DNA from: Acanthaster planci
Lineage: Eukaryota > Echinodermata > Asteroidea > Valvatida > Acanthasteridae
Length of the DNA stretch: 64,000 bases
Assembly (NCBI RefSeq): GCF_001949145.1
Contig: NW_019091506.1
Span: 278,279-342,278, forward strand
Reading direction: 5' to 3'
The first letter of the stretch is position 1, and each line of letters opens with the position of its first letter. Positions 35,001-46,300 of the stretch are shown in pieces. The notes under the pieces were generated by a model that was given only the letters and a program-made list of their open reading frames with translations, did not search any database and was not told where the DNA came from. Position numbers and translations under genes: made by a program.

Positions 35001-38000
35001 AGCTGAAATCCACTGAAGGGAGTGAGTGGTCATTAACCCTAACCCTCCTGGATTCTTAAAAATCTACCAGGAAGTTTCAGGGGAAGTTAATGGATTGAGG
35101 AAGGTAGAGCCCTGCCACCTGTCCAGTAGCATTGGGCTTTCTGCATCGGGAGTGTCAGAGTTCAAACAAAATGTCATTGTTTCTTCTACTGTTTGTAGCT
35201 TTGGTAGGATTCGGAAAGGTTCATGAAAAAATGTTTTAAGGATGTAGGGTTTTACAGTGTGTGAGGTTAGAGTAATTTACCAAAGTAGCTAGCCTGGCAT
35301 ACTGCTCATCCTTAAACTTCATCAAAATACTATGCGTACATGTGTGTGGATTTTGAGTTCTGTCTTCCTTGTGTAGACTGTGAACGTGCTTACCAATTGG
35401 ATAAACTCTCTCTGTCGATAAGCCACAGCACACTTCATTGTTTGAGTTGAAGGGAATCGTTCCACAGCACTCTGTCTTTCCATCTGTAAGCTCACTCACA
35501 GTGCCTTCACAACAAACTTGCGAGCGGAGGTCAAAGGTTGTCTGGCCACAGCAGTCATTGAAAGGGGCTTTTACTTGTGGAATCTGTTGGGAGAATGAAG
35601 AGGATGAATGAAGAACTTGGTTTTGCCTTGATCACTAGGAGACTCTAAGCATGTGGCCAATCGCACACAGCTGAGAAGCAAAATGTACATTGCACAAGTA
35701 GTGCCAAGCACATTTTTATCTAGCTATAAAAAAAGAGAACCAGTTAGAATAAATATGTGTTACATGTGATGTGAGCTGGTAACCTTTTTTTTGAAGCTAA
35801 ACTCTTTTAAGGATCATGGTAAATTTGTATAAGGAGCCCTCAGAAAATTCTGGCCCGTTGTTTAGCCTCTGAATGTGAGTGACTTGCTGCAGTGAATGCT
35901 TCTGCGTGCGACGTAAACCTTACCTGATTACAGCATCGCTGCTCGGTCGTATTTATAGTAACCAGCCCACAGCATCTGGCAGTCTCATCGATGATGGCAT
36001 CCTCGCCCACTGCATGCACTTGACTCACTTGGTCTTGTCCCACCCCTGTCACACAGCAGATTTCATTGGAGGCATCGTATAGCTTGTCTTGGCCGCAGCA
36101 TTTGCCCACCCCATCTCGTGGGCCATTGGAACAGCAGGTCTTTTGGCTGGTGTCGATCACTATGTCACCACAGCATGCTAGTCCTGTCTCGGGAAGACAT
36201 GATCAGTTGTTAAGTTGGTGGTCTTGCAACAAGAGATGTGTTTAAATGTTTTGCAGTTGAGAAATGGTTGAGATCCCCTGATTTTGTTGTTTAAATTCTC
36301 ATGCAGAATGCATTAATTAAAGTCTCTTTTGCAGTTGCATTAATTGAGTAATGAAAGTGCTGGTGCTGCATATTGAAAAAGTATTTTGAAATTGTAACTG
36401 TTACACCATAAATGATTCAGAAAATGTGCTCAGTCCGAAAAGATAACCATTAAAGTCAGTTTACTGATTGTCTCATTTAGAGGCTGATGTTGATTATGAA
36501 TTGTAAAGTTTACTCTTGGTCTTTTGTCCTTGCTTTATGCATTAGGTACAGTTACCATAGTAACATGTGAGCTTTGACTACTGAGTACCTACTCCCTACC
36601 TAGCTTCAAACAGACTGGATCAAGGTATTTTTACAGAGTTGTGTATACGTATAAGTGCCAGTCAAGGTGATAGTTTTTTGCTGTCAGCTAACATGAATGT
36701 CAACAGAGGTTGAAGCATCTTGGGATTAGTAAATACCTTTCTCAAGTGAATGGCCCTATTTTTAAGATCNNNNNNNNNNNNNNNNNNNNNNNNNNNNNNN
36801 NNNNNNNNNNNNNNNNNNNNNNNNNNNNNNNNNNNNNNNNNNNNNNNNNNNNNNNNNNNNNNNNNNNNNNNNNNNNNNNNNNNNNNNNNNNNNNNNNNNN
36901 NNNNNNNNNNNNNNNNNNNNNNNNNNNNNNNNNNNNNNNNNNNNNNNNNNNNNNNNNNNNNNNNNNNNNNNNNNNNNNNNNNNNNNNNNNNNNNNNNNNN
37001 NNNNNNNNNNNNNNNNNNNNNNNNNNNNNNNNNNNNNNNNNNNNNNNNNNNNNNNNNNNNNNNNNNNNNNNNNNNNNNNNNNNNNNNNNNNNNNNNNNNN
37101 NNNNNNNNNNNNNNNNNNNNNNNNNNNNNNNNNNNNNNNNNNNNNNNNNNNNNNNNNNNNNNNNNNNNNNNNNNNNNNNNNNNNNNNNNNNNNNNNNNNN
37201 NNNNNNNNNNNNNNNNNNNNNNNNNNNNNNNNNNNNNNNNNNNNNNNNNNNNNNNNNNNNNNNNNNNNNNNNNNNNNNNNNNNNNNNNNNNNNNNNNNNN
37301 NNNNNNNNNNNNNNNNNNNNNNNNNNNNNNNNNNNNNNNNNNNNNNNNNNNNNNNNNNNNNNNNNNNNNNNNNNNNNNNNNNNNNNNNNNNNNNNNNNNN
37401 NNNNNNNNNNNNNNNNNNNNNNNNNNNNNNNNNNNNNNNNNNNNNNNNNNNNNNNNNNNNNNNNNNNNNNNNNNNNNNNNNNNNNNNNNNNNNNNNNNNN
37501 NNNNNNNNNNNNNNNNAGCCACTGATGAGTGCCTGTCCCAAACCCCCACGTTACCTTCGGCTTTGTCTGCCAGTGTCCCCCGACAGCAGATCTGTGTATC
37601 CGAGTTGTACACCTGCACGGACTGGTTGGACCCACTATGGGGAATGCAGCATCCTAGGCTTCGGTTGTGGGCGGGATCGAGGATCTGTCCATTACAGCAG
37701 CGCTGGCTGGCCAGATTGTAGAGATCTGCCCCGCCTGTGGAGAAAAAAAAAAGGATCAGTTGTTATTTGATTATATTGTTCTTGTCTGCCGGTGGCCTCT
37801 CCCCCCCCCATCAGAACTTGAAATAGCCAACACCAGAAGTGTATGATCCAGTGGCTAAGCTTTGTAACATTCAACATAGGGTGTAGGATTCAAATCCAGC
37901 AGCTGCTTATTTAATCTTCAAGCAAGTCACTTTCCCCCATTTGTCTTTCTCCTCTCAGGGGTGGAAAACTGCCAATAATGGGTATCTAAAAGGCAGGGGT

Positions 38001-41000
38001 AACTGCATTTGATTAGCAATTCGCTCTTGAAATGGCAGTGTTGAGCTGTCCACTCCCCTGGGTGCTGAGACAGTTCCAGGAATGTTCTTGGCTTGACAAG
38101 CAGGGGTAGTAATGATCTAGTGACTTGAGCACCAGTAATGTGCACTTTATAAATACATGTACCCGTTATTAAAAAGAGCTTACGGGCTGTTTGGTATACA
38201 TCAAATATCAATGTTTTTATGTCTCTCACCAGAAAATAAATTGCGTTGGATAAGAAAATAAACTACAGTGTAAACTTCCATAACACTTTGGTGATGTGGA
38301 ATTATTATCAAATCATTTCAGACCACTGCAGTGATTAGGGATTGATTTCTTTTTGTTAAATTCTTAAGTCTCCCTAATTTTTTTTCCTTGGATATCAAGA
38401 CCATGCATCTTTTCGGTTTTTATAAAAGAACAGGCACCATGGCAAGTCACCGACAATCAACAATGCTGAACTGTAAATTGCCTAGTCATTTATCCCTGCA
38501 TGATTAGAATGACTAAGCATGATGCATGCAGGAGGAAAAATATCCCAATTGAATCAATCCGATGGAGAAAAACCTAATCTGAGGTGAGCTCCAGTTTGGA
38601 AGAGGAAACTTAAGTTTCAGTAGTCAGTTTGACCGTATGAAGTCTCATTCCTGAATGCACAGCAGGCGAGATTCAACTTCTTGAAACACTCTGCATCTTC
38701 CATATTTAAGGGTGTAAGTCTAGACTCATGTTAATTGTATTGTACGTGCACTCGTTGAATTGCCCTATAATGTTATCACCGCATTGTATTGATAAATTGG
38801 TATGATTTTGCATATTATATTTTCAAGTTGGAAACTTAAGGCTAGAGTAATATTTGAAATAAATCCATTCCAATCTTGAATGGGCAAACACGAGAATTTC
38901 ATGGGTAGTTTCTCCTTCAAAATGAGTGAATGCATTAGAATAGTTGTATTTTATGGAAAGGGAATTTTTGAAAACGACGACGTCTACAATTGACCCAATA
39001 TGCCCCACTTTTCTTTCTACTTCCTTTTCGTAGAAGTTTGTGTATAAACTCCAGATCTGCAGAGATGTCGTTTTTAAAAGTCCTGGACAGCCTTTTGTTA
39101 AACTTCTGGAGCGAGAGAGGGGAGGGGGCGGGGGAAATAAACTGTAAGTTTGCTTACAGCACGAGTAGGGTTGGATGTCTTCTCGGATGGCGTGCAGTAC
39201 TCCAGCGCAGCACATCTTCTCTGTGGGGTCGTACTCGATCCAGTCGCTGGAACCCCCTCTACATAAGTCTGCTGAGCTCAACCCTGCTGGGATAAACGGG
39301 GAAAATTGTCAAATCCGCTCGGTTGCTTCCTAGTTTCAGTGTTGTTTTAAATAAAAACCACAAACTGTCCCAGACTTGTTAACTTCATGGTTTATGTGAA
39401 AACTTCCACTCGAGGATCCTCTGTTTATTCAGATCCGCGTAGTAGAAAATAGACACCAAAAAAGTGACCATTAAATTTACCTCTTGACACATGTTTCTAC
39501 CAGGACCATCAATCTAGGGCCCCATTATTTAACGTAAAAATGCTCCCTTTTCGGACTCTTGAGCTTGCGGAAACTAACAAGAAAAGAAAGATTTCTCTGT
39601 TGGATATTATTTTTAATTCCTTGAAAAGTGTATGCGCTGAAGGTTCACTGAAAACTTTATAGATAGATGGGTATAAAAATGTGCAGAACAGGTAGTCGAC
39701 CTGTGAGGAGTAGGTCTCGGCGAAATGAACAAACGGGAAGTGGGAATGGTTTTTTTTGTTCCACAAGTCTGTATGCGCTGAATAGTGGATGTCTGTGTTC
39801 TTCCAGTTATTATGGACACGACTTCCCGATTTCAAAGGGCATAGCCGCGACCATGATGGATGTCAGTGTGTGATAATATGGTTATAAGCCAGGAAGTGTA
39901 CTGGTTCAAATATGGTTCAAACGCACTTTCGGCATTGAATTGGGAAAGTTTTATTTCTGGGAGGAAGTCATTCTGGAATGAAACGTAGAGAAAGACAAAA
40001 CAAAAACAACAACAAAAAAATGTAGTTCACTAAGCATGAGTGCATTTAAGCACAGCTTCAGTAACAAAGCAAGCTGCGCACAGTCATGCTGTTTTTCGGA
40101 TATTATAAATCTAATACTTCAATTATTTTAAGGCCAAACTGATCGTCAAAATTAACCAGCACCAGCGAAACATTCTGGCAGATTTCATGCAAACAAGGAA
40201 AAGGCGAGTCGTTCATTGTTTGAATGTTGGCTTCCTTTTATAACCACGGGGTCTTGATTATTAACATCGGAAAGCAAATGAAATCTTGACAATTTCTTAA
40301 AACATTTGCGTTATCTCCGTTTGCAGATTTTAGCCTATAACTCCTGCCTGAATAGGTTCCAAGCTCGCATTATCATCCGTCGATTTTCATCAATCAACTG
40401 TAATTGGAATATTTCTCACTATGTATGTTCTACGGATAATCTATTGCATTTTGAGTATCTGAGTTTCTTGGCAGCCATCGGTTTAAATTTGAGTATCAAC
40501 CTCTTGCATTTTGTTTTTACCTTTTCCTTCCTTTTTTTCTTCTAAATTAATTGCATGTTGAAAAAGGAAAGTCAAATGTCTGCATTATTACAAAAAAAGG
40601 AAACACAGACGCTGTCTCACCGTTTCGGTTTCGTAAACCTTGCTTTGAAAGCGAAATATTTTCAGCCCAAACTTATCAGCCATTTGACAGAATATAAAAT
40701 ATTTATATTAGGGAAGTAAGTGACATATCCCCAAGCCAGAGGACACACGTTCCGTTTGGTGTAAGGTGACATGACATCGACAAGGATGACCCATCCCTCA
40801 GCTCGTTCGTTGTGTAATGTGCTCTATGCACGTCAATTGCGCACGGAGCGATTGCAACAACACCTCGTGCGCGGAACTCTGTTCGCGCGGGGAAAAAATC
40901 GATCAAATTAATACTACAGATGAGATATGGTATAGTTATCAGTCCGGCAGACATGCGCGCGATGTACAATTCAGGGTTGTTCATTATAATATGATTTCCT

Positions 41001-42275
41001 ACCACAGCTACAGCTGCTCGTGTGGGGCTATTTTTAGAACGGGCTTTCCTCGGTCCGGGTTATTTACAAATGTTGCGGGCCATGCCGCGTGTTCTCGGGC
41101 ACGAGTCGTAATTCGGCTTTAATTTAACGCGGGATGTGTGATGTTTGAACGGTGAAAATTGTGTTTATTTTGGAGGGATGATTCATCAATTTCAGAAGAT
41201 ACCAGATGTTAGATTGGTCATTGCACAGTCCGGGTTACTGCGGAAGACTATGCTTTTTGCTTTGTGTGCTGTATTTTTATTTGTACATTTTGGGATATTT
41301 TGTTTTTGCATTCAATTTATTGTGAATCTAACACGCACAGCCAATCACTGCAGTTTCCGCCAAATGGTGAATATTAATGTATGTGCCCATCATGCAACTC
41401 ATTGAACTAAATGAAAATGAATCGCCTGTAGGAACAGCCTGGCACCAAACGAATGACGTCATTTTCATTTTTGTTTTCGTACACGATACTGTCTCGAGTA
41501 CACTGCATACTGCTTCGGTGGAGAGAAATCATAAGGTCACAGAACCTAGAAATGAGGAATTAATTTCTTGCCTTAATGTATACAAGAAAAACTAGTTAGA
41601 TACTAAACTAATGAGATAATGATGAGCGAGGAAATCTATGACTTGTCCTAGTCGGCCTTTTGAAGCTGGTCGGAAATCACATCTGGGATGGTTGGAAATA
41701 TCAAAATGTTGTTTAGGTCCATCTCCCAAAAGTTCTTTTGATTTTAAGCCCTGAAATGTCACCGGGATACCTTGGAAGAACATCATTCTTTGGGTAAATT
41801 TCTCCTTCAGATAAACGAAGTTACATTCACTATTTTAGACTCAATTGAAACTTTTGTGGCAGACATCCAGTCTTCTGGATGGACTTGAAATCATCAAAAC
41901 TCTTCCTTGTATCCAGTCGCTTGTATTGGGCGCTATATTTTATGTTATCATTTTGAAGGTGCGCCTTCCCGAACAAACCAAATTTATTTTTTAGGCTATC
42001 CGTGTATTGATATCAATTATTTTGTTAATTTAATGTACATGTATACAAAAATGAAGAAATGCCATTTCTTGTTGATCCCAAAGTGTTTTGCAATAAAAAA
42101 AGACGTGAAAGAAAAAAAAAACTTGGCAATAGATTTTTGGTTTGTAAAAAAAAAATCTGATGTAGATTTTTAAGAAAAACTTACCAAGCTTCAGCAGAAT
42201 CAGCATGATTGTGATCGCTGTTGTGTTGTTCTGCCAAAAGTTGCAGACAGATCGTCCTTTGCTACTTGGTGACAT
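27836..42275 (-). CDS. galaxin-like di-cysteine repeat secreted protein, gene 1 (13 exons)
   Basis: Exons in transcript order: 42275-42185, 39283-39158, 37734-37555, 36183-35924, 35583-35394, 34881-34687, 33980-33747, 32457-32255, 31734-31505, 31069-30744, 30205-29980, 29702-29342, 29053-27836. Phases agree at every junction and sum to 3840 bp (1279 residues). The start at 42275 gives a polar leader (MSPSSKGRSVCNFW) then a hydrophobic stretch (TAITIMLILL), a likely signal peptide. The remainder is a chain of modules of the form CCG-x-YxP-xx-QxCC-xG, as in YDPASQTCCRG and CCGRVAYDPSAQ, with about 55 Cys-Cys pairs by my count. This is the galaxin repeat, first described in coral skeletal matrix. 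The protein is probably extracellular and heavily disulfide-bonded. No catalytic domain is seen. The joint from exon 3 to exon 4 spans an assembly gap, so a further symmetrical phase-1 exon could be missing. Confidence 0.82.
34285..34630 (+). mobile_element. tRNA-derived SINE, copy 1
   Basis: A box-like TGTGGCGTAGTGGTTAGG (about 34291-34308) and B box GGATTCAAATCC (34336-34347) form a polymerase III promoter typical of tRNA-derived SINEs. The body shares CAAGTCGCTTTGCC, AATGGGTACCTG, GAAATGGCAGCA and TTCAGGAATGTT with copy 2 at 37845-38175. Both end in an ACTTTATAA...TTATTA tail. It is inserted in an intron of galaxin-like gene 1, antisense to that gene. Confidence 0.7.
36770..37516. other. 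assembly gap (747 N) in intron 3 of galaxin-like gene 1
   Basis: The gap starts 39 bases past the donor of exon 3 (exon end 37555, donor GTAACG). Exons 3 and 4 join in phase without anything from the gap. A symmetrical phase-1 module exon could nevertheless be hidden here, because the same junction phase would tolerate it. Confidence 0.7.
37845..38175 (+). mobile_element. tRNA-derived SINE, copy 2
   Basis: Same family and orientation as 34285-34630. The B box GGATTCAAATCC is intact at 37886-37897, while the A-box region is diverged. Shared body segments include CAAGTCACTTTCCC, AATGGGTATCT, GAAATGGCAGTG, CTCCCCTGGG and TTCCAGGAATGTT. It lies in intron 2 of galaxin-like gene 1. Confidence 0.65.
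42185..42275 (-). other. signal-peptide exon of galaxin-like gene 1
   Basis: Thirty codons plus one base, ending in donor GTAAGT. A polar leader with basic residues precedes an uncharged run (TTAITIMLILL), consistent with secretion. The next exon begins with tandem acceptors (CAGCAG), both in frame, giving either G-LSSADLC or AG-LSSADLC after the leader. Confidence 0.65.
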
Positions 42276-43806
42276 TTTTGCTCCAAAGTACGCCGAAAAG
42301 ATGTAGCAAGTCTGAATTGGTTGATTCTTTACTGTGAATCGGTTAATTCGCTGTTTTCTATTTACGATTATTTCTTCGTCTGTGGAATTCTTTTCAGAAA
42401 TATCAGCCGTGTGAGTGTACCTTCTCGCTTCAAAAACAATTCTGATGTACCTTCGACAGGCCATATTTATGGACAAAATACTCCGGACGAAGATTTATTC
42501 CGGCTGCATGACGCGATGTTAACTATTGCTATGCGAGAGGGGACTTTCCTCATCTACTGGAGCTACTCTCGTAACCACGTTACCGCATCACTTTTACGGA
42601 GCTACATCAGTTCCGTTAATTAGTGATTTGCGCTGTCGGAAACAGCCAAACGTGCTCGTAGAGCGCGCACCTTATATCTGAGTTGCGTAATGCAGTGTCG
42701 ATGGCATAGTTGTGAAGGAACGCGTTACGTGAAGACAATGTCCTTTTCAAAGATATCTAACCATTGGGGAAAGAGGAAAGGGGGGGGTGCTGCATGGTGA
42801 CGCGACTGAACAATTATTTTTGATCGGAACGACTTTCCCTGCTCAGGCAGATTTCTAACACCGATTGTTTTGACTATCTGTTCGGGGTTGGTTGCAGTCT
42901 TGAATTGATTGTTTGGGTGGGAGTTACTCAACACAGAAACTGTCAATTTATTAATTGCGAATGGACACTTGTGTATTGTGTGCATTGGAATGCGATTTTA
43001 ATGAAGAAATTGTCTGATGTTGGGAACGGTGCTGTTTTGATTATGCTCTTTTTCTTTTTTTTTTAAACGATGAAAAACGAGAGTTTCTTTTTTTGGGGGG
43101 GGGGTCTAGTACTTCTAAGCGGCCACGCTCCTATCTCGCGCGTGGACGGATTCACAACGGGCGTTGAGACGGGCAGGAGACTGGAAGGAGACTGGAAGGG
43201 CCCGATAGCAGGCCCAATAATGTCTACCTTGCACCTCCCCGCCCACTGGTCACCACCCACTGCTTACCCAATGGCCAATGTGCGTATTAGATCCATCAAA
43301 CTCCTAGCGTTTGACCAAATACACATTAATGTAGACCTCTTACATGTAATTTCAGTCCGACTGAGATATTAGCGTTTCGGGAAACGACATTACAAATGTT
43401 CATGGCATTTTGATGAAAACACGTCCGGCTGCAAATTTACAAGAACATTTGGGGAATTCTGTTTTTTTTTTGTGAAGAAATTAATTGCAGTAACATTTCA
43501 AGAAAAAATTTTCGTAATTCATAAATTTACGGAATTGTTTTTATTTTATTTGTTATTTCTTTCAAATCAGTTATAAAAAACGGAATCTTTTAAAAATTCT
43601 GGTAATTTTGTTGCCAAATTTTTATCTGACAAATTAAATGACACGAACATTTTTACTGTAATCTTACACAATTTGTGCCTATATAACGTTTTAGGATGTG
43701 AAGCAATAACAAGTTTCATTCACCCTCCTCCACTCATTTTACATTCAGAGTTTTTGAAGTCGCTTTCCACGTACACGTACCATTGCACATCAGTTCATTT
43801 CAATAC

Positions 43807-43973
43807 GGGCATTTCACAATAGTGCCCCTCCAAGAGTTTGTAACGCGTTGACCAATCACATTGCGCGAAATCTGTCGACCCAATGCGCGTTTGGAAAGGG
43901 TCGACAGATTTCGCGCTCTGTGATTGGTCAACGCGTTGTGAACTCTTGGAGGCGCACTATTGTGAATCGCACG
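43807..43973. repeat. palindromic element with about 75-bp arms
   Basis: The left arm includes TTCACAATAGTGCCCCTCCA, then AACGCGTTGACCAATCACA and GCGCGAAATCTGTCGACCC. It is repeated in inverse by the right arm with only a few mismatches around an 18-base centre. It fits a small MITE or hairpin element and is much more CpG-rich than its flanks. Confidence 0.75.
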
Positions 43974-46049
43974 TATTTCGTAAAACTTTCATTGAAAATG
44001 AAGTTTGGATGTCCTTCACCTTGAGAATTGAAAGTTTCCTTTGCGTCTGTACTGACCGTTTGGGATTCAAGGTAGAATTGATATTTAGAGAGAGGCTAAC
44101 AGCTAAGATCTGCCCTCTGTATTTATTTCTATGTAGGGAGTGGTTTCAACAGTGCCGGGGCTTTCTTAAGTCCGGATCCAGAGCGATGTGCCTTTTTTTG
44201 GGGGGGGGGGAAGTACTTTTTCCGGGAGCCCCAAACTGTTGGAAATTCTTTATGTATATGGCCTTTCTCTAGGGCGAAGCTAAACTTTGGATCTTTATGC
44301 ATCTTTCATGCATGAAGTGAAAGAAATAAAATACTCCTCCAGAGTCACATTTTTCGCTTTGTACTTAAACCCCCCCCATAAGACAAGTCCCGCTCTCCAG
44401 CCCCTCCCTGGATCCACCGGTGGCCTTGCTGTTTTTTTCCTGAATGTCCTTTCTGTGAGCGTATTTTTGTTACTCTCAAGCCAATAATGGCTCTTCTTGC
44501 TCTCTTGTTATTTCTGGCTTCCGCCAGAAACCAGATAGCTTTCTATTGTTTTTGTGAACACGCTTGCACGTATTGTTCTATATCACTTCCATACCATTTT
44601 ACCGTTGTCTATATCTGTTTAAACTTTTTATTTAAATGTGTTGAACTATGCTGCTTATAATTCGGCGGGGGGGGGAGACATGACACCTCGAACTCAAATA
44701 GGATTTTCTAGTTTCCCCGGTCAATCAACAATCTTCACAAAGATGACTGGAAAAAAATCGGCTATAGGATAATGAAGCTTTTAGCTTAATCATCTACTAT
44801 TTCTGAAGTGTCGTTGCATAATGAGAGTTAACGTATATACCGGTGTGTGGCTAGAACCAAATCGGCTACGGATTGCTGTAAGTATTGTCACTGTTAGTTT
44901 AGGTTGTCGTCGGTTTTGTCTTCAGTTGTGTAACCAATGCCATTCTTATTCAGCCACTACTGCAGAGACGACAACCTCCTCTGTATACGTCACATTAAAA
45001 GTTCAGATAAAGTGTTTATAGGCTAAAGACAGAGGGAACCTCAAAATCACAACCTTCCTTCGTTAGTAAGAAAAAAAGTTTTTTGCAGAGGAGTATATTA
45101 TAATCAATTATGTGCGTATATCTTTGATCAGAAAATTATGAAATGGAAAGAGAGAGAATTGGGTTCGGAACAATATATCCTAATGATTATACTCAAGCTA
45201 TTTTTACAGTTCAGCTGCTTCAATATCACTTTCATAGTCTAGACAAAATAGTTTCACTTTCAAAGGAACCTGCAATGATTCCTTGCATACTCGCTATATA
45301 TCCCCGATATCGATGTGTCCTGACCCAGAAACATATGGTCAAAGAAAATGATCAAATTTCTGTTTCATTCGCAAACCAAAACTTGGTAGAGAAACTCAGG
45401 TGTTTCACAATGTATTGGAATTACGCATTTCAACTTTGCGTGCCTTATGCATTTTGTATAGGTTTGCCGTTCGCGATTTAACACCGTCATCCGTATCGGT
45501 CGTTTTTGATTAAGTAATCGGAAAAGAAATTCAAGCCGGAGGTAGTAACAGACGTAAGCGACATTGGAATTGACAAACTTATAAAGAGATTTTATCTGCT
45601 TAATGGAATTGGTGGGTAAGCTCATTAAATCTTTGTCAATTTTTACTAACTGATCAGAATGATATCATCTCTCCGTCGACCATTTCTATAACGAAGGTGG
45701 CTCATTTCGGGTCCTCCTATTTTCCCAGGGTGATAAGTTGTTCGAAACGCGTTAGCCTTGATGTTTTTCCGGCCTTAAAAATTAGCTCACTTTCCTTATA
45801 AAAAAATTGGAAAAAAAAGTTTAGTGAGTGTGTACAGGCGCCGCCAGAATCTTTTTTCTCCTAAGAAGCATTCTAACAAATCGCAGAGGTCATAAAAAAC
45901 TTAACCCGACGAATAAGTGAAATCATTTCAATACAGATCACTCACGGTGCGCATTTCAAGTGAATGATTCCTCAGTCAAACTTGGCAACCTAATTTTCGA
46001 ATAATTTTAGCGCTAAACCGTCTGGTACTCATTTCCCTTATGTTATAGA

Positions 46050-46300
46050 GTCATACACACTACTCAAGAAAATTAGGAACGACTTTTTATTTCGAGAACA
46101 CATTTTTTATATGAGATTTTTTTCCTGCTGAAAATGTGCATTTGATGTTTTAAAACATTTTTGATTTATTTTATTCCAATGAGAACACCATCTGCACAAA
46201 TAAAAAAATGAAAGAGCCAGACCCCACTCATTGCTTGGAAAAATTACAAGTTGAGAAAAAAGCGGTCCTTAACTTTTTTTCAAGTAGACTAGTATTATAC
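46050..46300. mobile_element. candidate inverted-repeat element (Tc1/mariner-like MITE?)
   Basis: The left end ACTACTCAAGAAAATTAGGA and the right end, whose minus strand reads GTCTACTTGAAAAAAAGTTA then AGGACCG, are similar over about 25 bp with indels. TA dinucleotides flank both sides. The interior is AT-rich with no coding. The family label is a guess. Confidence 0.35.

Noticed and set aside
42030-42476. A longer frame through the gene 1 signal-peptide exon extending upstream to 42476
   Set aside because: The upstream limit is not an ATG (the codon is TTG), and ATG 42275 directly precedes a credible leader and a donor in correct phase. The part left of 42185 is intron.
43070-44272. Plus-strand frames of 100-129 codons in the spacer
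   Set aside because: They run through poly-G tracts and a palindromic element, with no conserved motif or splice signals.
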